64,000 bases of DNA from Christensenellaceae bacterium (GTDB taxonomy: Bacteria > Bacillota > Clostridia > Christensenellales > Christensenellaceae): positions 682,001 to 746,000 of the forward strand of contig AP025580.1 of NCBI GenBank assembly GCA_022846035.1, given 5' to 3'. The translations under genes and the position numbers were made by a program. The stretch's first letter is position 1. Every line of letters begins with the position of its first letter. Shown piece by piece: positions 24,646-35,657 of the stretch. A model generated the notes under the pieces. The model had not been told where the DNA came from. It was given only the letters and a program-made list of their open reading frames with translations, and ran no database searches.

Positions 24646-25173
24646 CTAATGTTTCGCCTTAGCGCACACGCTTTCGTAGTCGAACATTTCGTCCATCTCA
24701 AGGATCTCGTTGACCATCAGCGCGCGGATGTAGTCGCTGTCACGTGAAATGGAATGGATATAATAGCCGTTTTTTAAATAAAACGCGACCGTGGAGCGCA
24801 TTTTTGACGCGGTGTGCAGCGTGATGGCGCGCACGCCCAGTGGCAGGCATTCGATACGCACCTTTTCTAAAAGCAGGCCGCCGATACCTAAATTCTGCGC
24901 CTCCGGATCGATGGAAAAACGGCTTAAATAGGCGATTCCCTCCGTTAAGATCTCAAAACGCACGCTGCCCACCATTTCGCCGTCGATACGGGCGACGTAC
25001 ACGTTTTTGTTTTTGATGTCGGAAACAACGTCGCCGATCGTCTCGTACAGCGCGGCAACGCTCTCGCGCTTGCGGATTTCGTTGGCGTACAGGTCAAACG
25101 CGCGCTTGGTGATTTCCAATACCTCGGGCGCATCGCTTTCCGCCGCTTTGACAAGGGTGATTTGATCCATCAT
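24646..25173 (-). CDS. GNAT-family N-acetyltransferase
   Basis: A 175-residue acetyltransferase. The acetyl-CoA loop is clear in FSIDPEAQNLGIGGLLLEKV (Q-x-x-G-x-G), preceded by the strand IAYLSRF and followed by AFYLKNGYY. It starts 14 bases after carB stops, on the same strand, so it is the last gene of the arginine string. The substrate cannot be read from sequence. Because a single-GNAT protein can serve as N-acetylglutamate synthase in some bacteria, an ArgA-like role is possible but unproven. Confidence 0.82.
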   Translation of the reverse strand: MMDQITLVKAAESDAPEVLEITKRAFDLYANEIRKRESVAALYETIGDVVSDIKNKNVYVARIDGEMVGSVRFEILTEGIAYLSRFSIDPEAQNLGIGGLLLEKVRIECLPLGVRAITLHTASKMRSTVAFYLKNGYYIHSISRDSDYIRALMVNEILEMDEMFDYESVCAKAKH

Positions 25174-25187
25174 CAGCCGCGCCCTCC

Positions 25188-28382
<3,195 letters not shown>

Positions 28383-28474
28383 TTCATACATACTCCTTAC
28401 TTGTGGCGCTCGCGTAGCAATCGGGCGCGTATAAACTTTTTATAAAAAACAGGCAACGGATTGCCTGTTTACGA

Positions 28475-29665
28475 TCAAATCAATGCGGCTGTGAGAGCGT
28501 CTATCAAATCGTCGGTATCCGTCTTTTCAATCACGAATGGGGGAACGAAGCGAAGCGTGTTGCCGCCCGCCGTGCCGATGACAAATCCCTCTTTTAAAAG
28601 CTTTAGCTGTATATCACGCGCGTGATACGCTTCGCTTAATTGCGCGCCCAGCATGAGGCCGCAGCCGCGCACATCCAAAATGGACTGCGGAAGCTGCCGC
28701 TTAAGGGCGGCAAGTTTTCCTTGAAAATAGGAACCAGTCTGCGCGATATGGGCAAGCATTGTATCGTCGATTTTCCCTGTTACATAAAGACCGGCCGCGC
28801 ACGCGAGCGGGTTGCCGCCGAACGTGGAGCCGTGGTCGCCTGCTAAAAACGCCGCCGCGAGCTTTTCGCTGGCGAGGCACGCGCCGATGGGCACGCCGTT
28901 TCCGAGAGCCTTTGCAAGCGTGGTGATGTCTGCTTTGATCCCGTAATGCTCCTGCGCCAAAAATTTGCCCGTGCGCCCCATGCCCGTTTGTACCTCGTCG
29001 ATGATGAGGGGAACGCCGTGCTCGTCACACAAGGCGCGCACAGCCGCGACAAACGCCCGATCTAAGGGGAACACGCCGCTCTCGCCCTGTATTACTTCGA
29101 GTATTACACCGCAAATATCCCCTGATATAGCGGCTTTCGCGGCGTCTGTATCGTTTGCGCCGATATAAGTAAAATCATAGGGCATCGGGCGAAAAGGCGC
29201 ATGGAATTTTTCCTGTCCGGTCGCGCTGAGCGTGAATAGCGTCCGTCCGTGAAAGCTCTGCTTTAGGGCCACGAAACGGTCTGACGCGCTTCCTTTTTCA
29301 TAGGTATATTTTTTGGCAAGCTTTAAGGCGCATTCGTTTGCCTCCGCGCCGCTATTGCCGAAAAACACCCGCGCGTAGCCCGTTTTTTCGCACAGCATTT
29401 GCGCCAGGCGGGCCTGCGGTTCGTTGTAAAAATAATTGCACGTATGGATCAGCGAATCTATCTGCTCTTTTAAAACGTCTTTGAACCCCTCGTCGGAATA
29501 ACCGAGGCAGTTTACGGCGATACCGGCGAGAAAATCCAAATATTCCCTGCCGTTTTCATCATAGAGCTTCGCGCCCTTGCCGTGCGTGAATACGGCGGGC
29601 AAACGCTCGCCGAACACTTCCATATAATACTGACTGTCCAGTTGTTTTAATTCTTCGTAGTTCAT
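28475..29665 (-). CDS. argD: Acetylornithine aminotransferase
   Basis: ArgD, 396 residues, a class III PLP transaminase converting N-acetylglutamate semialdehyde to N-acetylornithine. IIDEVQTGMGRTGKF and the PLP lysine motif TLAKALGNGVPIG are present, with FGNSGAEANE for phosphate binding. The ATG at 29665 has AGGAGA 5 bases upstream. It lies between argB and carB; the 215-base gap behind argB holds a repeat, so it may have its own promoter. Confidence 0.95.
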   Translation of the reverse strand: MNYEELKQLDSQYYMEVFGERLPAVFTHGKGAKLYDENGREYLDFLAGIAVNCLGYSDEGFKDVLKEQIDSLIHTCNYFYNEPQARLAQMLCEKTGYARVFFGNSGAEANECALKLAKKYTYEKGSASDRFVALKQSFHGRTLFTLSATGQEKFHAPFRPMPYDFTYIGANDTDAAKAAISGDICGVILEVIQGESGVFPLDRAFVAAVRALCDEHGVPLIIDEVQTGMGRTGKFLAQEHYGIKADITTLAKALGNGVPIGACLASEKLAAAFLAGDHGSTFGGNPLACAAGLYVTGKIDDTMLAHIAQTGSYFQGKLAALKRQLPQSILDVRGCGLMLGAQLSEAYHARDIQLKLLKEGFVIGTAGGNTLRFVPPFVIEKTDTDDLIDALTAALI

Positions 29666-29704
29666 GGTTCTCCTGATTATATATTGCAAGTACATAGACC
29701 ACAT

Positions 29705-29880
29705 CCGCCATGTGATGCCATTCGCTTGTTATGTGCGCGCTCGATCCGGCGGAGTGACATTGGCGCATGCAAGAGCGAGTTTTTGCAGAGCAAAATCCGA
29801 GCGGTTTGCATGTCGACCGGAACGACCGGCGGGAACGTATGCTTGTAGGGAACAAAGCGCGCGGCCTTGGAATACAAGCG
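29705..29880. repeat. Spacer with dispersed repeat R3, copy 2
   Basis: At 29744-29804 TCCGGCGGAG is followed by GCGAGTTTTTGCAGAGC and AAAATCCGAGCG, matching 24583-24642 in order and sequence. No gene is seen. Confidence 0.7.
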
Positions 29881-30759
29881 TTACCCGGTCACCATCGTGC
29901 CGATACCGGAATCGGTAAAGATTTCCAGTATGATCGGATGGGGGATCGTGCCGTTTAAGATATGCGCGCGCTTGACGCCGTGCTCGATAGCCGACAGGCA
30001 CCCGTTTACCTTGGGCAGCATGCCGCCCGTGATCTTCCCGTCCTCGATCATATTAAGTATATCCGTTTTGGACGCTACATACAAGAGCGATTCGGGATCA
30101 TTTTCGTTGGTGCGGATACCGTCCGTATCCGTCAGGAAAATAAGCTTTTCCGCTTCCAGCGCCGTCGCGATCTCGCCCGCCACCGTATCGGCGTTGATGT
30201 TGTAGCTTTCACCAGCGTCACCCGTACCCACAGGGGCGATGACAGGAATATACTGGTCGTGCGCGAGCGTTTTTAAAAGCGTGGTATTGATGGACGTGAT
30301 TTTGCCGACGTTGCCCAGGTCCACGCCGTTTTTCGGCGGCGCCTTGACCGCTTTTAAGATGTTGCCGTCGATTCCGCAAAGGCCGATAGCGGAGGCGCCC
30401 ATGCCGTTCAGCTTGGCGACGATTTCTTTGTTGATCTTGCCTGTCAGCACCATTTGCACGACCTCCATCGTCGCGTCGTCGGTGACGCGCAGGCCGTCGA
30501 TGAATTTCGGCTCGATTTTCAGCGCCTTGAGCATGTTGTTGATGTCCGGTCCGCCGCCGTGCACTAAAATCGGGTTCATGCCCACGAATTTTAAAAGGGT
30601 AACGTCTTCGAGTATTTTCTGCGTGAGGTCCTCGTTGAGCATGGCCGCGCCGCCGTACTTGATGACGATCGTTTTGCCGAACAGGCGCTGGATGTAGGGC
30701 AGGGCCTCGATGAGCATGTTGGCCCTGTTTAAATATTGTTCCATTTTTATATCTTCCAT
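29881..30759 (-). CDS. argB: N-acetylglutamate kinase
   Basis: ArgB, 292 residues, phosphorylates N-acetylglutamate. It has KTIVIKYGGAAM for ATP, PILVHGGGPDIN for the substrate and the C-terminal GKITGGMLPKV. The start at 30759 is 6 bases from AAGGAG; an upstream TTG reading would include that site. An N-terminal helix of about 20 residues before the kinase core is the mark of arginine-sensitive NAGK forms, so feedback inhibition by arginine is likely. Confidence 0.96.
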   Translation of the reverse strand: MEDIKMEQYLNRANMLIEALPYIQRLFGKTIVIKYGGAAMLNEDLTQKILEDVTLLKFVGMNPILVHGGGPDINNMLKALKIEPKFIDGLRVTDDATMEVVQMVLTGKINKEIVAKLNGMGASAIGLCGIDGNILKAVKAPPKNGVDLGNVGKITSINTTLLKTLAHDQYIPVIAPVGTGDAGESYNINADTVAGEIATALEAEKLIFLTDTDGIRTNENDPESLLYVASKTDILNMIEDGKITGGMLPKVNGCLSAIEHGVKRAHILNGTIPHPIILEIFTDSGIGTMVTG

Positions 30760-30779
30760 TTTGTTCTCCTTAATTAACA

Positions 30780-30864
30780 ATGCTGAATCTATGAGGTACG
30801 CGCGTCGCTGGCGGTAAGCTTTGTGCCGTAAGGCGATATGAAGCGGCGGGAGCGGCGAGAGCGA
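30780..30864. other. argB-argC spacer with repeat-like GC-rich sequence
   Basis: No gene is seen; argJ, often found here, is absent. GCCGTAAGGCGATATG (about 30825) recurs at about 35549 inside the repeat-rich spacer before proS. Confidence 0.5.
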
Positions 30865-31905
30865 CTATAAGTACCAGGCCACTTGCGGCAGGCCGGTTGT
30901 CTCGTCTAAACCGTTCATGATGTTGAAGTTCTGGATCGCCTGTCCGGCCGCGCCTTTGATGAGGTTATCCGTGCACGAAACGACGATAATGCGGCCCGTG
31001 CGGGGCGAAAAATCATAACCGATCATGCAGTTGTTGGAGCCGACCACATATTTCAGCTCCGGCAGCTTGCCGCAGGGCAGCACGTGTGTAAAGGGCTTAT
31101 CCCCATAGGCATCCGCATAGGCCTGCGCAACGGACGCTTCGTCAGCGCCCTCGGAAAGCTCCGCGTAGCTGGTGGCAAGAATGCCGCGCTTTACGGGAAG
31201 CAGGTGGGGCGTGAACAGCAATTTGATCTGATTGCCGGAAAGCTTTGAAAGCTGTTCCTCGATTTCTGACGTATGGCGGTGGTTCACTGCCGAATAGGCC
31301 TTGAAATTATCCGCCGTCTCGCAATAGGAAAAGGCGAGGGATTCCTTTCTGCCCGCGCCCGTCACGCCGGATTTGGCGTCGATGACGATACCGTCCGTTT
31401 TGACGAGCCCGTTTTTTAAGAGCGGCGCGAGCGCGAGGATACTCGTCGTCGTATAACAGCCGGGGTTTGCGGTGAAGCTTGTTTTTGCGATTTCATCCTT
31501 ATAATATTCGCTCAGGCCGTATACCGCCCGCGCGTTTTCTTCCTTTGCCGTATGCGGCAGGCCGTACCACTTTTCATAAATATCCGTATCGTCGTAGCGG
31601 AAGTCGCCGGATAAGTCGATCACCTTAAGGCCCGCAGATAAAAGAGCGGGCGCGGCGGCAAGAGACTGTCCGTGCGGCAAGCATAAAAATGCATAATCTG
31701 AATGAGCGGCGATAACATCCAGGTCAAGGTCGCGAAGCGCGAGCGTTTTGGCGGGGATAAAATTCGCGTAGATGTCGCCAAGCGTTTTGCCCGCGAAGCT
31801 TTTGGATACCGCTACCGTGATATTGACGTGGGGATGCTGCCCTAAGAGGCGTATTAATTCCGCGCCCACATATCCGGTTGCGCCGATAATGCTTACATTT
31901 ATCAT
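30865..31905 (-). CDS. argC: N-acetyl-gamma-glutamyl-phosphate reductase
   Basis: ArgC, 346 residues, NADPH-dependent reduction of acetylglutamyl phosphate. It opens MINVSIIGATGYVGAELIRL (Rossmann loop) and has the catalytic cysteine in ANPGCYTTTS. The start at 31905 is preceded by AAGGAG about 10 bases upstream. It is the first gene of the - strand arginine cluster, directly under an ArgR-type promoter. Confidence 0.96.
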   Translation of the reverse strand: MINVSIIGATGYVGAELIRLLGQHPHVNITVAVSKSFAGKTLGDIYANFIPAKTLALRDLDLDVIAAHSDYAFLCLPHGQSLAAAPALLSAGLKVIDLSGDFRYDDTDIYEKWYGLPHTAKEENARAVYGLSEYYKDEIAKTSFTANPGCYTTTSILALAPLLKNGLVKTDGIVIDAKSGVTGAGRKESLAFSYCETADNFKAYSAVNHRHTSEIEEQLSKLSGNQIKLLFTPHLLPVKRGILATSYAELSEGADEASVAQAYADAYGDKPFTHVLPCGKLPELKYVVGSNNCMIGYDFSPRTGRIIVVSCTDNLIKGAAGQAIQNFNIMNGLDETTGLPQVAWYL

Positions 31906-31932
31906 GATTTTTATGCTCCTTTTTTTCGATTC

Positions 31933-31967
31933 TACATAATTATACATTACGATGAATAATTATGCAA
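31933..31967 (-). promoter_or_regulatory. argC promoter with two overlapping ARG boxes
   Basis: On the - strand TTGCAT (31967-31962), a 17-base spacer and a perfect TATAAT (31944-31939). Two ARG-box-like palindromes overlap it: TGCATAATTATTCAT over the -35 and ATGTATAATTATGTA over the -10. They are 19 bases apart, as expected for an ArgR/AhrC hexamer, so arginine should repress the operon. Confidence 0.88.
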
Positions 31968-32010
31968 CAGGAAACTTCAAAGATACGAAAGTTTTTTGGG
32001 CGAAAGGACA

Positions 32011-32039
32011 TTGTATTCGCTTAGGGGATATGGTATAGT
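32011..32039 (+). promoter_or_regulatory. Promoter of the cobalamin riboswitch transcript
   Basis: TTGTAT (32011-32016), 17 bases and TATAGT (32034-32039), about 20 bases before the riboswitch. Confidence 0.68.
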
Positions 32040-32059
32040 AACAAAAACAGTACTCTGTT

Positions 32060-32210
32060 TATGGTGCCGGATAAAACCGGATAATAGGGAAAGCGTATGC
32101 CGCTGCAGCCCACCGCTGCCGTGTGGCGGAGCGCCCGCGCAAGCATGCCACTGGCCGAAAGCCGGGAAGGCGCGCGGGATGTGATGAAGCCAAGCCGGAA
32201 GACCTGCCAT
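32060..32210 (+). promoter_or_regulatory. Cobalamin (adenosylcobalamin-type) riboswitch
   Basis: The conserved core is complete: GGTGCCGG, ATAGGGAAAGC, GCAGCCC-CCGC, GCCACTGG, AAGCCGGGAAGGC, GATGAAGCCAAGCCGG and the terminal AGACCTGCC. It is followed by a terminator at 32255 and the B12-type importer, which it should switch off when cobalamin is plentiful. Confidence 0.95.
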
Positions 32211-32254
32211 AAATAACAGTTTTTTTCTTCGGCGGGGAGGATAAAAGCGCGTTT

Positions 32255-32287
32255 TGCCTTTTTGCGGTTGCCGAAAAGGCATTTTTT
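32255..32287 (+). terminator. Riboswitch terminator before the importer
   Basis: TGCCTTTT (32255-32262) pairs with AAAAGGCA (32274-32281) and is followed by six T. It forms the expression platform of the cobalamin riboswitch. Confidence 0.9.
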
Positions 32288-32322
32288 ATTGCCATGGAAA
32301 GACAGAAAGGAAAAGGAAAAAC

Positions 32323-33297
32323 ATGAACAAAAAAATACTCTCTTTACTCATTTGTATCGTGATGGCGGTCGCTGTTTTCGCGGGGTGCGCGTCCGGCGGG
32401 CCGCAGGAATCGCCTGTGGAAAGTCCGGCGGCAACGCAGGAAGAATCGGCTGTACCGTCCGGACCGGCGGAGCAGGCTTCGGAGCCCGCTTCTTCCGCGG
32501 GCGGGGTGTTTACGGACCTTTCGGGAAACGAGGTTTCCATTGAGAAAGCGGACAAGATCGTCTCCTTAACGCCGGCGGGCACGGAGATCGTATGCGCGGT
32601 CGGCGCGGCAGATAGGCTCGTAGGCATCGACGCTTCATCCAATTATCCGGAGATCACCAAAAGTATCGAGGTCGTGGGAGATTTCAACGGTCCGGATGTA
32701 GAAAAGGTCGCGGCGTTGGAGCCGGACGTCGTGCTCGCAGGAACGGGACTCCAGCAGGACGCGGTCGATAAGCTGAAAAGCCTTGGTATACCGGTGGCGG
32801 TCGTGGAAGCGACGACCTTTGACGAGATTCCGCAGTCCATCAAGCTGGTCGGCGCTATCGTGGGCATGGAAGACGTGGCGCAGCAGGTAGTGGATGAGAT
32901 CGACGCGGCGGTAAAAGACGTGCAGGAAAATAAGCCGAAAGAAGAAAAGACCGTATATTACGCGATGAGCTATGGCGACATGGGCAACTGGACGAGCGGC
33001 CCCGGCAGTTTTATCAATACAATAATCGAGCTCGCCGGCGGCAAGTGCGTAACGGACGGCCAGGCCGCGCCGTGGATCGAATATCCGGTGGAAGACCTGG
33101 TGGCGGCGAATCCGGATATTATCCTTATGGATTCCAGCATGGGCAGCACAGGAGATATTGCGCGCTCGCAGGGGTATGAGGACTTGGACGCGGTCAATGA
33201 AGGCAGGGTATACGGCGTGGACGCGGATATTTTCACGCGGCCCGGCCCGCGTATCGCGGACGCGCTGAAAGCGGTCAGCGAAATTCTGAACGATTAG
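32323..33297 (+). CDS. btuF: Cobalamin-type ABC importer, substrate-binding lipoprotein
   Basis: A 324-residue lipoprotein. The signal peptide ends in the lipobox FAGC (Cys about residue 22), followed by a Ser/Pro/Glu-rich linker and a class III binding fold (KIVSLTPAGTEIVCAVGAADRLVGI, then EPDVVLAGTG). The ATG at 32323 is used; a longer reading would start inside the riboswitch terminator. The gene is under a cobalamin riboswitch and followed by permease and ATPase, so cobalamin or a corrinoid is the likely substrate rather than iron-siderophore, which the same family also binds. Confidence 0.9.
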   Translation: MNKKILSLLICIVMAVAVFAGCASGGPQESPVESPAATQEESAVPSGPAEQASEPASSAGGVFTDLSGNEVSIEKADKIVSLTPAGTEIVCAVGAADRLVGIDASSNYPEITKSIEVVGDFNGPDVEKVAALEPDVVLAGTGLQQDAVDKLKSLGIPVAVVEATTFDEIPQSIKLVGAIVGMEDVAQQVVDEIDAAVKDVQENKPKEEKTVYYAMSYGDMGNWTSGPGSFINTIIELAGGKCVTDGQAAPWIEYPVEDLVAANPDIILMDSSMGSTGDIARSQGYEDLDAVNEGRVYGVDADIFTRPGPRIADALKAVSEILND

Positions 33298-33347
33298 GCA
33301 CGCGCGGCGCGGCATAGCCGCGAACATCCATTTGACAGGTCGAGAAT

Positions 33348-34355
33348 ATGGCAAAACGGCACATAAAATTCAGGCTGCTTTTAACGGCGCTCATCTTAGG
33401 CGGCATCGCCGCCTTTGTGTGCGCCTTTTTTGTGGGCAGCTCGGGCCTTTCGGTTGCGGAATTCGGAGACGTCCTCGCAGGGCGGGCAACAAAAGCAGTG
33501 TATAATATTTTTATCAACATCCGTTTGCCGCGCGCTCTCGGCGCGTTTTTGGTCGGCGCGGCGCTCGCGGTTTCGGGCTGCTGTTTGCAGGGGGTGTTCA
33601 AAAACCCGATGGCGGATTCCTTTGTGCTGGGCGTTTCTTCCGGCGCGGCGCTGGGGGCGACCGTCGCCATGACGTTTTTTCAGGCGGCGACGGTGCTGGG
33701 CGCGGGGACGATCGCCGTTTTCAGCTTTTTGGGCGCGCTGGCAGCCGTTTTCGTTGTATATAATATTTCGCGCATACGCGGCAAGGTTTCCACCTTTTCC
33801 CTGCTGCTGTCCGGCTTTTCCATGAGTGCGATGTTTTCGGCGGTGATTTACCTGATCATGCTTTTAAACCGCGACAAGATGGAAAACGTCGTCATGTGGA
33901 ACATGGGCAGCCTGGCAAGTATGTCGTGGGAAAAGATTTATATTGCGCTGCCCGCGATCCTTGTATGCTCCACGCTGCTGATGTACTATGCGAAACCTTT
34001 GAATATTATGCTCAACGGGGACGAGGTTTCGCGCAGCCTGGGCGTGGATACGCATAAGACGCGCAGGAATATGCTGATATTAACATCGCTGCTGTCCGCA
34101 GTCGCGGTTTCGGTAAGCGGGATTATCGGCTTTGTGGGGCTGATGGTGCCGCACCTTTTGCGTATGGTCTGCGGACCGGACAACAAAAAACTCCTGCCGC
34201 TCTGCTTTGTGGGCGGGGGCGCTTATCTGCTCGTGTGTGACATCATCGCGCGCGTCATACTAAGCGGACAGGAGATGCCGGTGGGAATCGTTACTTCCAT
34301 ACTGGGCGTGCCCTTTTTCATTTTCCTGCTGCGGCACGGAAGAAAGGGGGTGTAG
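33348..34355 (+). CDS. btuC: Cobalamin-type ABC importer, permease (FecCD family)
   Basis: A 335-residue permease with about ten membrane helices. The family features RLPRALGAFLVGAALAVSGC and GIIGFVGLMVPHLLRM, the coupling segment that touches the ATPase, are present. It lies 50 bases after the binding protein and 4 before the ATPase. The B12 assignment rests on the riboswitch. Confidence 0.9.
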   Translation: MAKRHIKFRLLLTALILGGIAAFVCAFFVGSSGLSVAEFGDVLAGRATKAVYNIFINIRLPRALGAFLVGAALAVSGCCLQGVFKNPMADSFVLGVSSGAALGATVAMTFFQAATVLGAGTIAVFSFLGALAAVFVVYNISRIRGKVSTFSLLLSGFSMSAMFSAVIYLIMLLNRDKMENVVMWNMGSLASMSWEKIYIALPAILVCSTLLMYYAKPLNIMLNGDEVSRSLGVDTHKTRRNMLILTSLLSAVAVSVSGIIGFVGLMVPHLLRMVCGPDNKKLLPLCFVGGGAYLLVCDIIARVILSGQEMPVGIVTSILGVPFFIFLLRHGRKGV

Positions 34356-34359
34356 GCGT

Positions 34360-35130
34360 ATGGGCATTGAAATTAATGATTTGGACCTGAGCATCGACGA
34401 TACGCCCATCCTGCACGGTATTTCGCTGACGCTTACGTCGGGGATGGCCGGCATAATCGGTCCTAACGGCGCGGGAAAGACGACGCTTTTGCGCGCTATT
34501 TCCGGCTACTTAAAGCCGGAGCGGGGAACCGTGCGGTTAGACGGGGAGAACGTACAGTCGCTGAGCGCGAAAGAGCTGGCGCGAAAAATGGCGCTGGTGC
34601 CGCAAAGTTACGCGCTGGAATACGATTTTACCGTGCTTCAGACCGTGCTCATGGGGCGAAATCCGCACAAAAAGACGTTTGAGGGCGATACGCCGCAGGA
34701 TATTGCCCTGGCGCGCGAGTGCATCGCCAAAACGGGTATTGGACATCTGGAAAACCGCAGCGTGACCGGACTTTCGGGCGGGGAGTGGCAGAGAATGATT
34801 ATCGCGCGGGCGCTGTGCCAGCAATCGAGCACCTTGCTTTTGGACGAGCCGGTATCCAGCCTCGACATCAAGCATCAGGTGGGAATCCTATCGCTAGTGA
34901 GGGAGCTGACCGGAAAACAGGGTATGCTGTGCGCGGCCGTGCTGCACGACCTAAACCTCGCGCGGCATTACTGCGACCAGATCGTGCTGATGAAAAAAGG
35001 ACGGGTAGTCGCCTGTGGAAAGGCGCGCGACATTCTTGTAAAGGATATACTCGAGGACGTATACGATACGAAAATCCGCATGGTGGACGCGGGCGGCGGC
35101 GACGTTTATATTTTGCCGGAGATGGAGTAG
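34360..35130 (+). CDS. btuD: Cobalamin-type ABC importer, ATP-binding protein
   Basis: A 256-residue ABC ATPase. The Walker A motif GPNGAGKTTL is near residue 32, the signature LSGGEWQRMIIARAL near 139, Walker B LLLDEPVSSLD near 159 and the switch histidine in AVLHDLNLARHY. It follows the permease after 4 bases with an AAGGGGG ribosome site. It is the end of the B12 import operon. Confidence 0.92.
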   Translation: MGIEINDLDLSIDDTPILHGISLTLTSGMAGIIGPNGAGKTTLLRAISGYLKPERGTVRLDGENVQSLSAKELARKMALVPQSYALEYDFTVLQTVLMGRNPHKKTFEGDTPQDIALARECIAKTGIGHLENRSVTGLSGGEWQRMIIARALCQQSSTLLLDEPVSSLDIKHQVGILSLVRELTGKQGMLCAAVLHDLNLARHYCDQIVLMKKGRVVACGKARDILVKDILEDVYDTKIRMVDAGGGDVYILPEME

Positions 35131-35172
35131 GGCAAGCGGCACTATCGTGAGCAGCGGCGAGGGCGGAATAAC

Positions 35173-35222
35173 GGGGTCCCCGCGCAGCTCGAACGGAACG
35201 AAGCGCAGTGAGCTTCGTGGGG
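35173..35222 (+). repeat. Direct repeat R4, copy 1
   Basis: A 35-base stretch beginning CTCGAACGGAACGAAGCGCA (35188-35222) is repeated exactly at 35480-35514, with similar G/C flanks. The core CGAAGC-GCAGTGA-GCTTCG can form a hairpin. Confidence 0.85.
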
Positions 35223-35239
35223 CGACAGACGACGAAAAG

Positions 35240-35333
35240 CTTACCGCAGCCTTAGGCGGGTATTTGTATTCCGAGTCTGCGCGCTGCGCTTGCAAAGACG
35301 TCGGAAACAAACATCCCGCCACGACTGCGGATC
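35240..35333 (+). repeat. Dispersed 94-bp intergenic repeat R1, copy 2
   Basis: It matches the reverse complement of 18673-18766 with five mismatches in 94 bases. Confidence 0.88.
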
Positions 35334-35464
35334 GAGCGATACACCACATACTGGCGGCAGTCAGCCGTTGCTCGTGATAGCGTTTCTGACGAACGCGGCT
35401 ATGGCATGCGGACAAAATAGCGCCGTAGGGCGGTTCGGAACGAAAAGGGCGACAAGAAGAAAAA

Positions 35465-35514
35465 GGGGCCCCCGCGGAACTCGAACGGAACGAAGCGCAG
35501 TGAGCTTCGTGGGG
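35465..35514 (+). repeat. Direct repeat R4, copy 2
   Basis: Second copy of the repeat at 35173-35222, 292 bases downstream in the same orientation. Confidence 0.85.
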
Positions 35515-35591
35515 AAGAGGAGCGAGCGCACGAGTAGCGGAATAGCGCCGTAAGGCGATATGGAGAGGCGAGGGCGACGAGCGACGAGCCC

Positions 35592-35620
35592 TTGCATATC
35601 GCGCGGCGCAATGATAAAAT
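35592..35620 (+). promoter_or_regulatory. proS promoter
   Basis: TTGCAT (35592-35597), 17 bases and TAAAAT (35615-35620), 38 bases before the start codon. Confidence 0.65.
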
Positions 35621-35657
35621 AATATGGTTACGATATTTTATTCAAAGGAGCTTTGCA

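Larger units (their letters stand above)
35131..35657. other. Repeat-rich gene-free spacer before proS
   Basis: No credible gene in 527 bases. It contains repeat R1 (35240-35333), two copies of repeat R4 (35173-35222 and 35465-35514), and GCCGTAAGGCGATATG (about 35549), which recurs at about 30825. The proS promoter lies at its end. Confidence 0.65.

Noticed and set aside
32254-32322. Upstream extension of the B12 binding protein
   Set aside because: It would begin inside the riboswitch terminator; the ATG at 32323 gives a proper lipoprotein signal peptide.
35147-35553. Short open frames in the repeat-rich spacer before proS
   Set aside because: They run across several different repeat elements and have no ribosome sites; composition reflects the repeats.
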